A stretch of 40,119 bases of DNA from Opitutaceae bacterium (GTDB lineage: Bacteria; Verrucomicrobiota; Verrucomicrobiia; Opitutales; Opitutaceae), in NCBI GenBank assembly GCA_017994935.1, contig JAGOJU010000030.1, forward strand, positions 1-40,119, read 5' to 3'. How positions within the stretch are numbered: position 1 is the first letter of the stretch; each line of letters opens with the position of its first letter. Of this stretch, positions 34,470-40,119 are shown in pieces. The notes beneath the pieces are model-generated. The model ran no database searches and was not told the origin of the DNA. It saw only the letters and a list, made by a program, of their open reading frames with translations. Made by a program: the position numbers and the translations under genes.

Positions 34470-35663
34470 TCAGCCGTGCATCATAGCCTGACTCATGTCG
34501 TCCAGCAAGTCATCGATGGACTCAAGGCCCGCGGAGAGTCGGACCAGGCCGTCGGCGACACCTGCGCGACGCCTGGCTTCGGGAGTCATTCCGCGGTGAC
34601 TGGACATCGCTGGGAGCGTGACCAGGGTCTCAGGTCCCCCGAGGCTCACCGCATGAACAATGAGCTGCAAACGGTCGATGAAGCGCGCAGCCGCCGCGGC
34701 GCCGCCGGAGAATTCAAACGACAGCAATCCGCCACCTGCGCTCATCTGACGCCGGAACAACGCCGCCTGGGGATGGGAGGCAAGCCCCGGATAGTGAACC
34801 GCCGAAACCTCGGGTCTGCCTGAAAGCCAGTCCGCGATCGCCTGCGCATTTCGATTGTGCGTCTCCATCCGCAGCGCGAGCGTGCGCAGGCCGCGCAGCG
34901 TCAGCCAGGCCTCAAATGCATTCACCGTTCCCCCAAGGTTCTTGTGAATGGCGCGGTGCAGTCTTGTCAGCGGCTCCCGCGCCACAAGGCATCCGCCAAT
35001 CAGGTCGCCATGGCCGTTGAGATACTTCGTCGTTGAATGAACCACCCAGTCCGCACCGAGTTCCAGCGGCCGCTGGCTCAAGGGCGTGGCAACCGTGTTG
35101 TCCACAATCACGGGAACCCCTGCCGCCCGGGCACACCCGATGGTTTCGGCAAGATCGATCAGGCGCATCACGGGATTCGACGGTGTTTCCACCAGAACGG
35201 CCCCCGCACGCCCCACAGCAGCACTCCACGCCGCCGAGTCGGAAGGATCAACCGTTTCCAACGGCAGCCGGTAGACTTCACCCAGAATGTGCAGCAGCTC
35301 GAAGCTCCCGCCATAGATGTCCGGTGGTGTGAGAACCGGGCCCGATCGCCCGTGCAGCGCGGCAGTCACCGCGCAAAGCGTCGCCGCGTTTCCGGAACTC
35401 GTCACCAGTGCCCCCGCCCCACCCTCCAGTCCGGCCAGCACGCCTGCCAACTCCTCCACTGTCGGATTTCCGAACCGCGAGTAGGCATACCCCTGCCGGG
35501 CCCCGGAAAAAATGGCCTCGGCATCCCCGGTCCCACCCAGGTCAAAAATGGCGCTCTGCACGATGGCAGGCTGAACCGGGTCGTTCGCGCCCCGACGATG
35601 CGACACGGAGCCGGCCCTTGCACACAGGGTGTTGGGATGGGGACGTCTCTTCATGACAACCAT
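34470..35663 (-). CDS. Cys/Met-metabolism PLP-dependent enzyme (cystathionine gamma-synthase/lyase-like)
   Basis: About 397 residues of the trans-sulfuration PLP family (cystathionine gamma-synthase, beta/gamma-lyase, O-acetylhomoserine sulfhydrylase). The PLP lysine is Lys213 in 'VVHSTTKYLNGHGDLIGG'. 'YSRFGNPTVEELAGVLAGLEGG', 'VTSSGNAA', 'ETPSNPVMRLIDL' and 'VIVDNTVATP' supply the other cofactor contacts, and 'VRLSAGLESIDDLLDDM' is the usual C-terminus. The exact reaction cannot be told from motifs. Starts at 35681, 35663 and 35654 are possible; 35663 has AGG 5 bases upstream. It leads the operon with the zinc-ribbon and GST genes and is divergent from MarR, so a role in supplying or breaking down thiols under stress is plausible. 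Confidence 0.9.
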   Translation of the reverse strand: MVVMKRRPHPNTLCARAGSVSHRRGANDPVQPAIVQSAIFDLGGTGDAEAIFSGARQGYAYSRFGNPTVEELAGVLAGLEGGAGALVTSSGNAATLCAVTAALHGRSGPVLTPPDIYGGSFELLHILGEVYRLPLETVDPSDSAAWSAAVGRAGAVLVETPSNPVMRLIDLAETIGCARAAGVPVIVDNTVATPLSQRPLELGADWVVHSTTKYLNGHGDLIGGCLVAREPLTRLHRAIHKNLGGTVNAFEAWLTLRGLRTLALRMETHNRNAQAIADWLSGRPEVSAVHYPGLASHPQAALFRRQMSAGGGLLSFEFSGGAAAAARFIDRLQLIVHAVSLGGPETLVTLPAMSSHRGMTPEARRRAGVADGLVRLSAGLESIDDLLDDMSQAMMHG

Positions 35664-35851
35664 GGAAACCTGGAATACCATCTCCCGGCGAGCCTCATCT
35701 CACCGCCGCCGGCCACCCGGAAAGGCAGCCTGCCGCGAACCGTAGCCTCCCGGATCGTTCGCGACGCAATTGCCGATGTCCGTGCCGGCCGTGGTGAAAG
35801 TGTCATGGATGCAAACTGTCGGGACAATGTTTTCAGTTGCTTCATAGTTAT

Positions 35852-35864
35852 ATCGTATTACGAT
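35852..35864. promoter_or_regulatory. perfect 13-bp palindrome ATCGTA-T-TACGAT (MarR-type operator)
   Basis: It lies 48 bp upstream of the marR start and 188 bp upstream of the PLP enzyme start, in the A/T-richest part of their shared gap (TTATATCGTATTACGATG). Symmetry and place fit autoregulation by the MarR protein, and possibly control of the leftward operon. Confidence 0.65.
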
Positions 35865-35912
35865 GCAATCGAAATCATCGTTCGCACCAGGTCCGACACA
35901 AGCCAACGCACC

Positions 35913-36398
35913 ATGCCCTCCCCAACGAAGCCAGCCGTCCTGAGCAAGGGCGACTACGAAACGCTCGCCGCGTTTCGTTATGCACTCAGAAGGTTTCTCA
36001 GCTTCAGCGCCGATGCCGCCCGTGCCCACGGCGTGACGCCCCAGCAGTATCAGTCGCTTCTTGTGATCCAGGGGTTTCCCGGGCGTGACTGGGTCACGGT
36101 GGGCGAACTCGCCGAACGCATGCGGATCACCCATCACAGCGCGGTCGGTCTTGTGGACCGGCTGGAGGCGCTGAGGATCGGGAAACGCACCCCCTCGCGC
36201 GAGGATCGGCGTCGCGTCCAGGTGTCCCTCACACCCAAGGGCCTGCGGCTTCTCGCCAGGCTCTACCAGGCGCATCGCAACGAGCTCCGCGTATGCGGCC
36301 CGCAACTAGCATCCCTCCTCCAGAAGGCGGCCGCGCGCATCCCTGCGAAGTCGGGCTTTTCCAGCCCGCCATGCTCCATGCCCGAGGTGGAGGATTGA
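35913..36398 (+). CDS. MarR-family transcriptional regulator
   Basis: A 161-residue MarR-type winged-helix regulator. Helices 'LAAFRYALRRFLSFSADAARAHGVTPQQYQSLLVI' form the first dimer part. The DNA-binding core is 'TVGELAERMRITHHSAVGLVDRLEALRI', followed by the diagnostic wing 'SREDRRRVQVSLTPKGLRLL'. The frame is open far upstream, but that part is antisense to the PLP enzyme; ATG 35913 gives the normal family length. There is no N-terminal Cys of the OhrR type, so peroxide sensing by Cys is not suggested. It is divergent from the PLP/zinc-ribbon/GST operon, with a palindrome between. The DUF488 gene follows 40 bp later and may be co-transcribed. Confidence 0.93.
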   Translation: MPSPTKPAVLSKGDYETLAAFRYALRRFLSFSADAARAHGVTPQQYQSLLVIQGFPGRDWVTVGELAERMRITHHSAVGLVDRLEALRIGKRTPSREDRRRVQVSLTPKGLRLLARLYQAHRNELRVCGPQLASLLQKAAARIPAKSGFSSPPCSMPEVED

Positions 36399-36438
36399 TC
36401 CACCTTCAATCGACATCGCTCCAACTCCGCCGCCAGCC

Positions 36439-36897
36439 ATGAAAAAAGCGCCCATCGCCAATCTTTCCATCAAGCGCGTGTACGAGAAACCCTCGGCCGA
36501 TGACGGGTGCCGCCTGCTGGCCGAGCGACTCTGGCCGCGCGGCCTTCGAAAGGAATCCGCCCGGCTGGACGGTTGGATGCGCGAAGCCGCGCCCAGCACC
36601 CCGCTTCGCCAGTGGTTCAGCCACCAGATCCCGCGATGGGAGGAGTTCCAAAGACGCTATCGCCTCGAACTCGAGGCGCGCCGTGAGGCGTGGCAGCCGA
36701 TTTTGGACGCGGCGTCAAAGGGCCGTGTCACCCTGCTTTTCAGTTCCCGGGATACCGAACACAACAATGTGGTCGCGCTGCGCACCTTTCTCCTGGAACG
36801 CCTCGCGGAATCCGGCACCCCGCGCGGGAAACCCAGCGGATCGCCCACGACCGGTCCGTCCCGGAAGCCACGACCCCGCACAAGCCAGGCTTCATAA
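36439..36897 (+). CDS. DUF488 (YeaO-like) family protein
   Basis: A 152-residue protein of the DUF488 family, to which E. coli YeaO belongs. The signature runs 'IKRVYEKPSADDGCRLLAERLWPRGLRKES', then 'WMREAAPSTPLRQWF' and 'WEEFQRRYRLEL', and 'TLLFSSRDTEHNN'. All conserved family blocks are present; the last 30 residues are a Pro/Arg/Ser-rich tail not typical of the family. Biochemical function is not established; some members are described as small cytoplasmic proteins near MarR-type regulators. It follows marR by 40 bp and is followed by an intrinsic terminator, so the two probably form a transcription unit. Confidence 0.9.
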   Translation: MKKAPIANLSIKRVYEKPSADDGCRLLAERLWPRGLRKESARLDGWMREAAPSTPLRQWFSHQIPRWEEFQRRYRLELEARREAWQPILDAASKGRVTLLFSSRDTEHNNVVALRTFLLERLAESGTPRGKPSGSPTTGPSRKPRPRTSQAS

Positions 36898-36941
36898 TTG
36901 GATGTTGATGTCCATTTTTGTCCATCCGGCCGAACCTTCGT

Positions 36942-36963
36942 CCGCCTGATCCGGCGGCTTTTT
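36942..36963 (+). terminator. Rho-independent terminator after DUF488
   Basis: CCGCC-TGATCC-GGCGG stem-loop followed by CTTTTT. Perfect 5-bp GC stem and a T5 run, 44 bp after the DUF488 stop. The clearest intrinsic terminator in the window. Confidence 0.68.
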
Positions 36964-36994
36964 CGCATCGGTCGACCAGGACGCGCATTTTCCC

Positions 36995-37324
36995 ATGTCT
37001 ACTTCAGCAGCCATCGTCGCCCAGTCCGCCCCGCCGCTGTGGGGTCAGCCCGGCATCGTCATCACGTGCATTCTTCTCGCCATCCCTCTCGCGCTGGGTC
37101 TCTGGCTTCTCGGAATCAAGCTGGGAGCAGTGATCGGGCCTGAGAAAAGTGGACAAGGGAGTCTCCTGATGATCAACGCCTATGCCAAAGGTGATCAGAA
37201 ACAGTTTGTGATCTACGGCAGCGAGAGCCCGCGCGGCATTCCCTCATGGGTGATCATCCTGCTCGTGCTTTTTGGGGGATGGTCCGTCTATTATCTGGCC
37301 CGATACCTCAGCATGGCCCACTGA
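36995..37324 (+). CDS. small two-helix membrane protein, unknown
   Basis: A 109-residue protein. One membrane helix at about 20-45 (GIVITCILLAIPLALGLWLL) and a second at about 84-103 (WVIILLVLFGGWSVYYLARY), with a polar segment of about 35 residues between them. I do not recognise the family. The ATG at 36995 has no clear ribosome-binding site. It lies between the DUF488 terminator and the convergent Rrf2 gene, and appears to be a single-gene unit. The coding signal is reasonable: consistent high-GC codon use and a sensible membrane topology. Possible accessory subunit of a membrane complex; nothing specific can be claimed. Confidence 0.65.
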   Translation: MSTSAAIVAQSAPPLWGQPGIVITCILLAIPLALGLWLLGIKLGAVIGPEKSGQGSLLMINAYAKGDQKQFVIYGSESPRGIPSWVIILLVLFGGWSVYYLARYLSMAH

Positions 37325-37393
37325 GGCCACCCGCTGGCTTCGCCCGCTGAGGAACCAGCCTGAGCACCAGTGACCGGAAACCCGGCCTCCGCA

Positions 37394-37849
37394 TCAACGC
37401 GTCCTTTTCCGATCTCGCTTCAATGCGATACCCAGCGGGACAGATGTCGATTTACCGTTTAACAAGTCCAGGATCCGGGTCCCCCTGAAGGTCGCTTCCA
37501 TCTGCCGGGCCACCTCGTTGAGCCCGCCATGAAGGGGGCAGAGCCTGGTTCCGTGCGCCTTCAGGCGAAGCGGACACGTATGTATGCACTCAAGCGGATC
37601 AACCGCATTGATGACATCCAGCACCGTAATCCCGTCCGGATTCGCTACGAGCAGGAAGCCGCCCCCAAGCCCTCGCTGCCCGCGAATCATCCCAGCCCTG
37701 GATAGCGCCTGCAGCACCTTCGAGGCGTAGTCCGGAGGAGTCTTCGTGCCCCGCGCAATCTGTTGCGTCGTCTGCGATCGCCCGGGCTCCTGAATGAGCC
37801 AAACCACCGCCCGCAGTGCATACTCCGACGTCCGCGAGATGAGATTCAT
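37394..37849 (-). CDS. Rrf2-family transcriptional regulator (probable Fe-S sensor)
   Basis: A 151-residue Rrf2-type winged-helix protein. The N-terminus 'MNLISRTSEYALRAVVWLIQ' is the family hallmark. 'TTQQIARGTKTPPDYASKVLQALSRAGMI' is the DNA-reading region and 'RGLGGGFLLV' the wing. Three cysteines, Cys88, Cys92 and Cys104, with the trailing motif 'LCPLHGGL', make a possible iron-sulfur site as in IscR/NsrR-type members, although the spacing (x3, x11) differs from IscR (x5, x5). ATG 37849 is the family-like start; the frame continues 12 codons upstream. It stands alone, with no iron-sulfur or nitric-oxide gene beside it. Targets are unknown. Confidence 0.9.
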   Translation of the reverse strand: MNLISRTSEYALRAVVWLIQEPGRSQTTQQIARGTKTPPDYASKVLQALSRAGMIRGQRGLGGGFLLVANPDGITVLDVINAVDPLECIHTCPLRLKAHGTRLCPLHGGLNEVARQMEATFRGTRILDLLNGKSTSVPLGIALKRDRKRTR

Positions 37850-37942
37850 GATAGGATCTCTGTTCCGGGCCCTCCAGATTGGCAAGCGCCGAGCCGCATG
37901 CGGATACTGAACTCCGGTGTCAATGTCTACGTCGCACCCAAT

Positions 37943-37963
37943 CCCGCTTTGTCCTCAAGCGGG
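37943..37963. terminator. 7-bp hairpin downstream of the receptor remnant
   Basis: CCCGCTT-TGTCCTC-AAGCGGG is a perfect 7-bp stem. It lies 100 bp downstream of the stop of the TonB-receptor remnant (minus strand) and 94 bp upstream of the Rrf2 start. No T-run follows on either strand, so it may be a terminator relic or an mRNA stabiliser. Confidence 0.4.
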
Positions 37964-38050
37964 AAATGCGTCTCGACGTGAAATCTTACGTTCTCCCGGA
38001 CATTTCCTGGCCCGCGGATTTCATGCCCCTGCTCAGATACCGATCGTTTG

Positions 38051-38065
38051 GGCGAGCCCACCCTA
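38051..38065 (-). repeat. short repeat TAGGGTGGGCTCGCC at receptor-remnant stop
   Basis: Minus-strand copy of a sequence found again on the plus strand at 39433-39447 (TAGGGTGGGCTTGCG). Both begin exactly with the TAG stop codon of a gene. GGGCTCGCCC here can also fold on itself. Confidence 0.4.
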
Positions 38066-38509
38066 GAACCTAAAGGTGTTGGTGAGCAGGTACTGACGTT
38101 CCGGCGAGGTGCGGATGGCATTGACGTTGCCGAGAGGATCGATGGAGACAGGGATGAAGTCATTGTCGCCTCCACCAACGATGTTGCGCGCATTGAGCTG
38201 CAGTATCCAGTCGACTCTGTCATTCCAGATTTTCCGGCGATAGGAAGCAAACGCGTCGGCATTGAACTCCTCCGGCACAAAATAGGGATGACCAAGATCA
38301 TTGACCAGGTTGCCGACATCGTCTTCGCGCACCGCGTAACCAACTGCGGCCTCGCTCTGCCAGCGTGCAACCCCACCGAAGGTAAATCCCTTGAGCCGGC
38401 CGGATGTGAAACGGTAGCTCGAGACTAGATTTACACGCCACTCGCGCTGCTCCTGGGAGTAAATGACAGCGATTGTAAGCTTGCACCGGCAAATAGTTGA
38501 CGCAAACAT
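38063..38509 (-). pseudogene. 3' remnant of a TonB-dependent receptor
   Basis: The last 130 or so residues of a receptor barrel are readable: 'EQREWRVNLVSSYRFTSGRL', 'FGGVARWQSEAAVGYAV', 'DWILQLNARNIVG', and the C-terminus 'RQYLLTNTFRF' with its terminal Phe. These are the last strands of Opitutaceae-type receptors. There is no signal peptide, plug or earlier barrel. Upstream of about 38460 the frame runs into unrelated, A/T-richer sequence (MFASTICRCKLTIAVI is not receptor-like), so the break lies near 38460-38500. The missing 700 or more residues were lost or moved when the cassette at 38516-39435 and the IS element arrived. Non-functional as a receptor. Confidence 0.8.
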
Positions 38510-38515
38510 TTAAAG

Positions 38516-38836
38516 GTGAGCAGTAAACAAGAAAAATCGGCCGTCAAAATTCTTGTTCTTCTAGGTCTGCTATTAGGAATTTCAAACTACCTTGGATGGA
38601 TAGCCGTCCATAGCGGTACGCTACGAGGCGTCAGCACTCTGCAAGGGCTGACTGGTGTTCTTGGTGGTTGTGTCTACGCATACCTCTCATTTTGCGCCGC
38701 GGTGCAGTTGTTTCTACCCAATATCGCCGAATCCGCTGAGAATCATTTGCTGGAAATAGCAATCACCGTTCCAGTATGGGTAGTCGTGGATGTCTGCGGG
38801 TTTCTCGCGATGTATGTTATGGAATCACGGTCATAG
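38516..38836 (+). CDS. small membrane protein of A/T-rich cassette, unknown
   Basis: A 106-residue protein with three likely membrane helices: about 12-31 (ILVLLGLLLGISNYLGWIAV), 43-67 (GVLGGCVYAYLSFCAAVQLF) and 79-101 (LEIAITVPVWVVVDVCGFLA). The start is GTG at 38516; the AAAGG just before it is too close for a good ribosome-binding site. Codon use has more A and T at third positions than the rest of the window, a sign of foreign origin. It starts right after the broken receptor gene and is followed 2 bp later by the next gene, so the two form a unit. Family not recognised. Small membrane proteins paired with a soluble partner also occur in defence and toxin cassettes, but there is no direct evidence here. 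Confidence 0.6.
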   Translation: MSSKQEKSAVKILVLLGLLLGISNYLGWIAVHSGTLRGVSTLQGLTGVLGGCVYAYLSFCAAVQLFLPNIAESAENHLLEIAITVPVWVVVDVCGFLAMYVMESRS

Positions 38837-38838
38837 AC

Positions 38839-39435
38839 GTGGCTTTCTTCGCAAAGTTTTTTGGAAGAGGAGAGCCCGACGAAACGGACTACTTCGGCGC
38901 GATGAAGGAGTTCGCAAGCGAGGCGGAACGCACGTACCTCGGAATGATCCGAGCTTACAATCACGATGTCGAAATAGGTATGCTAAAGTCCCCGCGTCCA
39001 AAAGAGCATGCGATTGCGACCTCCGCCGGCCTTTACCTCATTCGCCTTTTCGGTAGCTCGTTCGCTCTTGTCGCCTATGCCAAATCAGGAGCGTCGCCGC
39101 AGCAGGTGAGTCGTCTGGCGAACGGCGCCACCGCGCTTGCATTCAATCTTGCCGACTCTCAGAGACCACCTTTTCCGCGCGAGGAGGCGGGCCGCTTGGT
39201 TGATGAAGTTCTTAAGCCAATTCTGGAGAACATCTCCGAAGCCTTGCGTGACGGAATCGCCATCCCGGGCAACTTCTCAGCCAACCACAAAGCACTTGCT
39301 CGTTGGCTTGATCGCGCACTCGAAGAGTCGCTCGGAGTTGAACGGTACACCCCTGAAGTGCGGTACAGGTTTCAAACCCTTATTGAGGCGAACGTGTCGC
39401 TATCAATTACACAAACACTCCGCTGGATACAGTAG
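38839..39435 (+). CDS. hypothetical helical protein of A/T-rich cassette
   Basis: About 198 residues from a GTG at 38839; an ATG at 38776 in the same frame would overlap the upstream gene by 61 bp and add a non-conserved-looking start. The protein is mostly soluble and helical, with an acidic N-terminal part ('RGEPDETDYFGAMKEFASEAERTYLGMI'), a short hydrophobic patch ('GLYLIRLFGSSFALVAYAKS') and a C-terminal half with 'EAGRLVDEVLKPILENISEAL'. No catalytic motif or known domain is evident to me. It directly follows the small membrane protein gene and ends 2 bp before the probable IS end. Codon use is more A/T-rich than its surroundings. Function unknown; likely an accessory gene brought in by transfer. 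Confidence 0.6.
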   Translation: MAFFAKFFGRGEPDETDYFGAMKEFASEAERTYLGMIRAYNHDVEIGMLKSPRPKEHAIATSAGLYLIRLFGSSFALVAYAKSGASPQQVSRLANGATALAFNLADSQRPPFPREEAGRLVDEVLKPILENISEALRDGIAIPGNFSANHKALARWLDRALEESLGVERYTPEVRYRFQTLIEANVSLSITQTLRWIQ

Positions 39436-39447
39436 GGTGGGCTTGCG
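39433..39447 (+). repeat. short repeat TAGGGTGGGCTTGCG at cassette end / IS border
   Basis: Partner of the copy at 38051-38065 in opposite orientation, 13 of 15 bases identical. It starts at the TAG stop of the cassette gene and runs into the IS3-type end, so the IS boundary is ambiguous within it. Confidence 0.4.
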
Positions 39448-40119
39448 TCGAAAAAGTGGACACCAAATTAGGCGGCTTTGATGTTGTTGGATTGATGTTT
39501 CTTTTCGAAGGCCACAGGGGAGAGATAGCCGAGCGAGCTGTGGCGCCTCGTCGGGTTGTAGAAGGTCTCGATATAGTCGAAGACGGCAAGCTCAGCGTGG
39601 CGGCGGGTCGCGGGGATCGCTTCGTCCAGTCCGGTGTCCGTCTTGAAGGTGCTCCAAAACGATTCCATCGCGGCGTTGTCGTAGCAATTGCCCGCCCGGC
39701 TCATGCTGCGCTCAATGCCAGCCGCGGCCAAGGCCGCGACATAGCCGGTATCGACATACTGGCTGCCGCGGTCGGAGTGATGCAACAAGCCTTTCGCGGG
39801 TTGACGGCCCTGAAGGGCAGCGTGCAGGGCCGCCAGGACCAAATTGGCGTGCAGGGTTGCCCCGCAGGCCCAACCCACAACTCGACGGCTCCACACATCG
39901 AGAATCGCCGCCAGGAACAGCCATCCTTCGTCTGTGTGCAGGTACGTTATGTCGGTCATCCACGACTGATCGGGACCGGTCGGAGCCGGTCGCTTTGCGA
40001 GGAGGTTGGCAGCCACCGGTTGCGCATGCCGACTATCTGTAGTGCGCGGGTGGCGACGGTGTTTTTTGCGACCGCGCAAGCCTTGTGCCCGCATCAAACG
40101 AGCGCAGCGGCGCTTGCTT
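39438..40119 (-). mobile_element. IS3-family insertion sequence, right part (left part beyond window)
   Basis: Contains most of an IS3-type orfB plus a 3' non-coding end. The end reads inward from 39438 as TGGGCTTGCGTCGAAAAAGT followed by GGACACC, with the TG terminus and GTGTCCACTTTTT-like inner part common in IS3-family elements. The other end and orfA lie outside the window, so target duplication cannot be checked. Confidence 0.75.
39468..40119 (-). CDS. IS3-family transposase OrfB (5' end beyond window)
   Basis: About 217 residues of the DDE transposase are visible, with the frame still open at the window edge (SKRRCARLMRAQGLRG at the start of the visible part). The catalytic triad is intact: Asp in 'SWMTDITYLHT', Asp in 'LLHHSDRGSQYVD' and Glu in 'NAAMESFWSTFKTD', with Lys seven residues after the Glu. 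The C-terminus 'YNPTRRHSSLGYLSPVAFE' is the IS3 hallmark. In such elements OrfB is made by frameshifting from OrfA to give OrfAB. The copy appears intact where visible, so it may be active or only recently inert. Confidence 0.93.
   Translation of the reverse strand, partial: SKRRCARLMRAQGLRGRKKHRRHPRTTDSRHAQPVAANLLAKRPAPTGPDQSWMTDITYLHTDEGWLFLAAILDVWSRRVVGWACGATLHANLVLAALHAALQGRQPAKGLLHHSDRGSQYVDTGYVAALAAAGIERSMSRAGNCYDNAAMESFWSTFKTDTGLDEAIPATRRHAELAVFDYIETFYNPTRRHSSLGYLSPVAFEKKHQSNNIKAA

Noticed and set aside
34487..34498. TGCATCATAGCC, similar to the TGTTATnATArCA operator
   Set aside because: Lies inside the last codons of the PLP enzyme, lacks the left half-site, and is far from a promoter.
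37845..37855. TTCATGATAGG resembling the LacI operator core
   Set aside because: Includes the start codon of the Rrf2 gene and has only one half of the symmetry.
1..40119. CRISPR arrays, tRNA or rRNA genes
   Set aside because: No regularly spaced repeats and no cloverleaf or rRNA-like stretch were seen when reading both strands, although a covariance search was not possible.

Overview
The window looks like the chromosome of a free-living, polysaccharide-degrading Verrucomicrobiota bacterium of the Opitutaceae type. This is inferred from protein style, not a database search. The cues are TonB-dependent receptors with the N-terminal 'LSPF.V...GY' signature, LacI regulators paired with receptors, many secreted beta-propellers, a sulfatase and esterases, high GC, and few strong Shine-Dalgarno sequences. 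I found no tRNA, rRNA or CRISPR array. No gene-free stretch exceeds about 300 bases; the longest gaps (20367-20626, 22811-23041, 25426-25697, 33325-33566) hold at most short inverted repeats.

Region 1 (1-12.8 kb) is a sugar-acid utilisation locus around a LacI regulator (5412-6458). Leftward runs an apparent operon: TonB receptor, secreted GH43/32-like propeller, YhcH/NanQ-like protein and HpcH/HpaI aldolase (cut by the window edge). Rightward runs 2-hydroxyacid dehydrogenase, ACS-type MFS transporter, D-galactonate dehydratase (dgoD) and 2-dehydro-3-deoxygalactonokinase (dgoK). Facing these are a secreted propeller protein and an OMPDC-superfamily (HPS/KGPDC-like) decarboxylase or aldolase. 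Three copies of a near-perfect palindrome, TGTTATnATArCa, lie before the regulator, before the catabolic operon and before the secreted protein, which suggests one regulon. No canonical dgoA is visible. Uptake would run from receptor to MFS carrier, followed by dehydration, phosphorylation and aldol cleavage.

Region 2 (13-19.2 kb) has the housekeeping GTPase engB, an Nramp-fold transporter that lacks both metal-binding signatures, a second LacI regulator and a large TonB receptor. An 18-bp palindrome lies between that regulator and receptor, and a related half-site precedes the transporter.

Region 3 (19.2-27.2 kb) has a GreA-like factor, a protein joining a histone-H1-like basic tail to a starch-binding-like fold, a tandem esterase with a degenerate second domain, two secreted propellers and an active-type sulfatase. 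Region 4 (27.2-33.3 kb) is a PadR-controlled RND efflux operon (pump, adaptor, outer-membrane factor) whose pump lacks the usual TM10 lysine. Region 5 (33.5-37.9 kb) has a three-gene operon (PLP Cys/Met-metabolism enzyme, Cys-rich mini-protein, GST) divergent from a MarR regulator with a perfect 13-bp palindrome, then DUF488, a small membrane protein and an Rrf2 regulator.

Region 6 (38-40.1 kb) is disrupted: a 3' remnant of a TonB receptor, a visibly more A/T-rich two-gene cassette of unknown function, and an IS3-family element running off the right edge.
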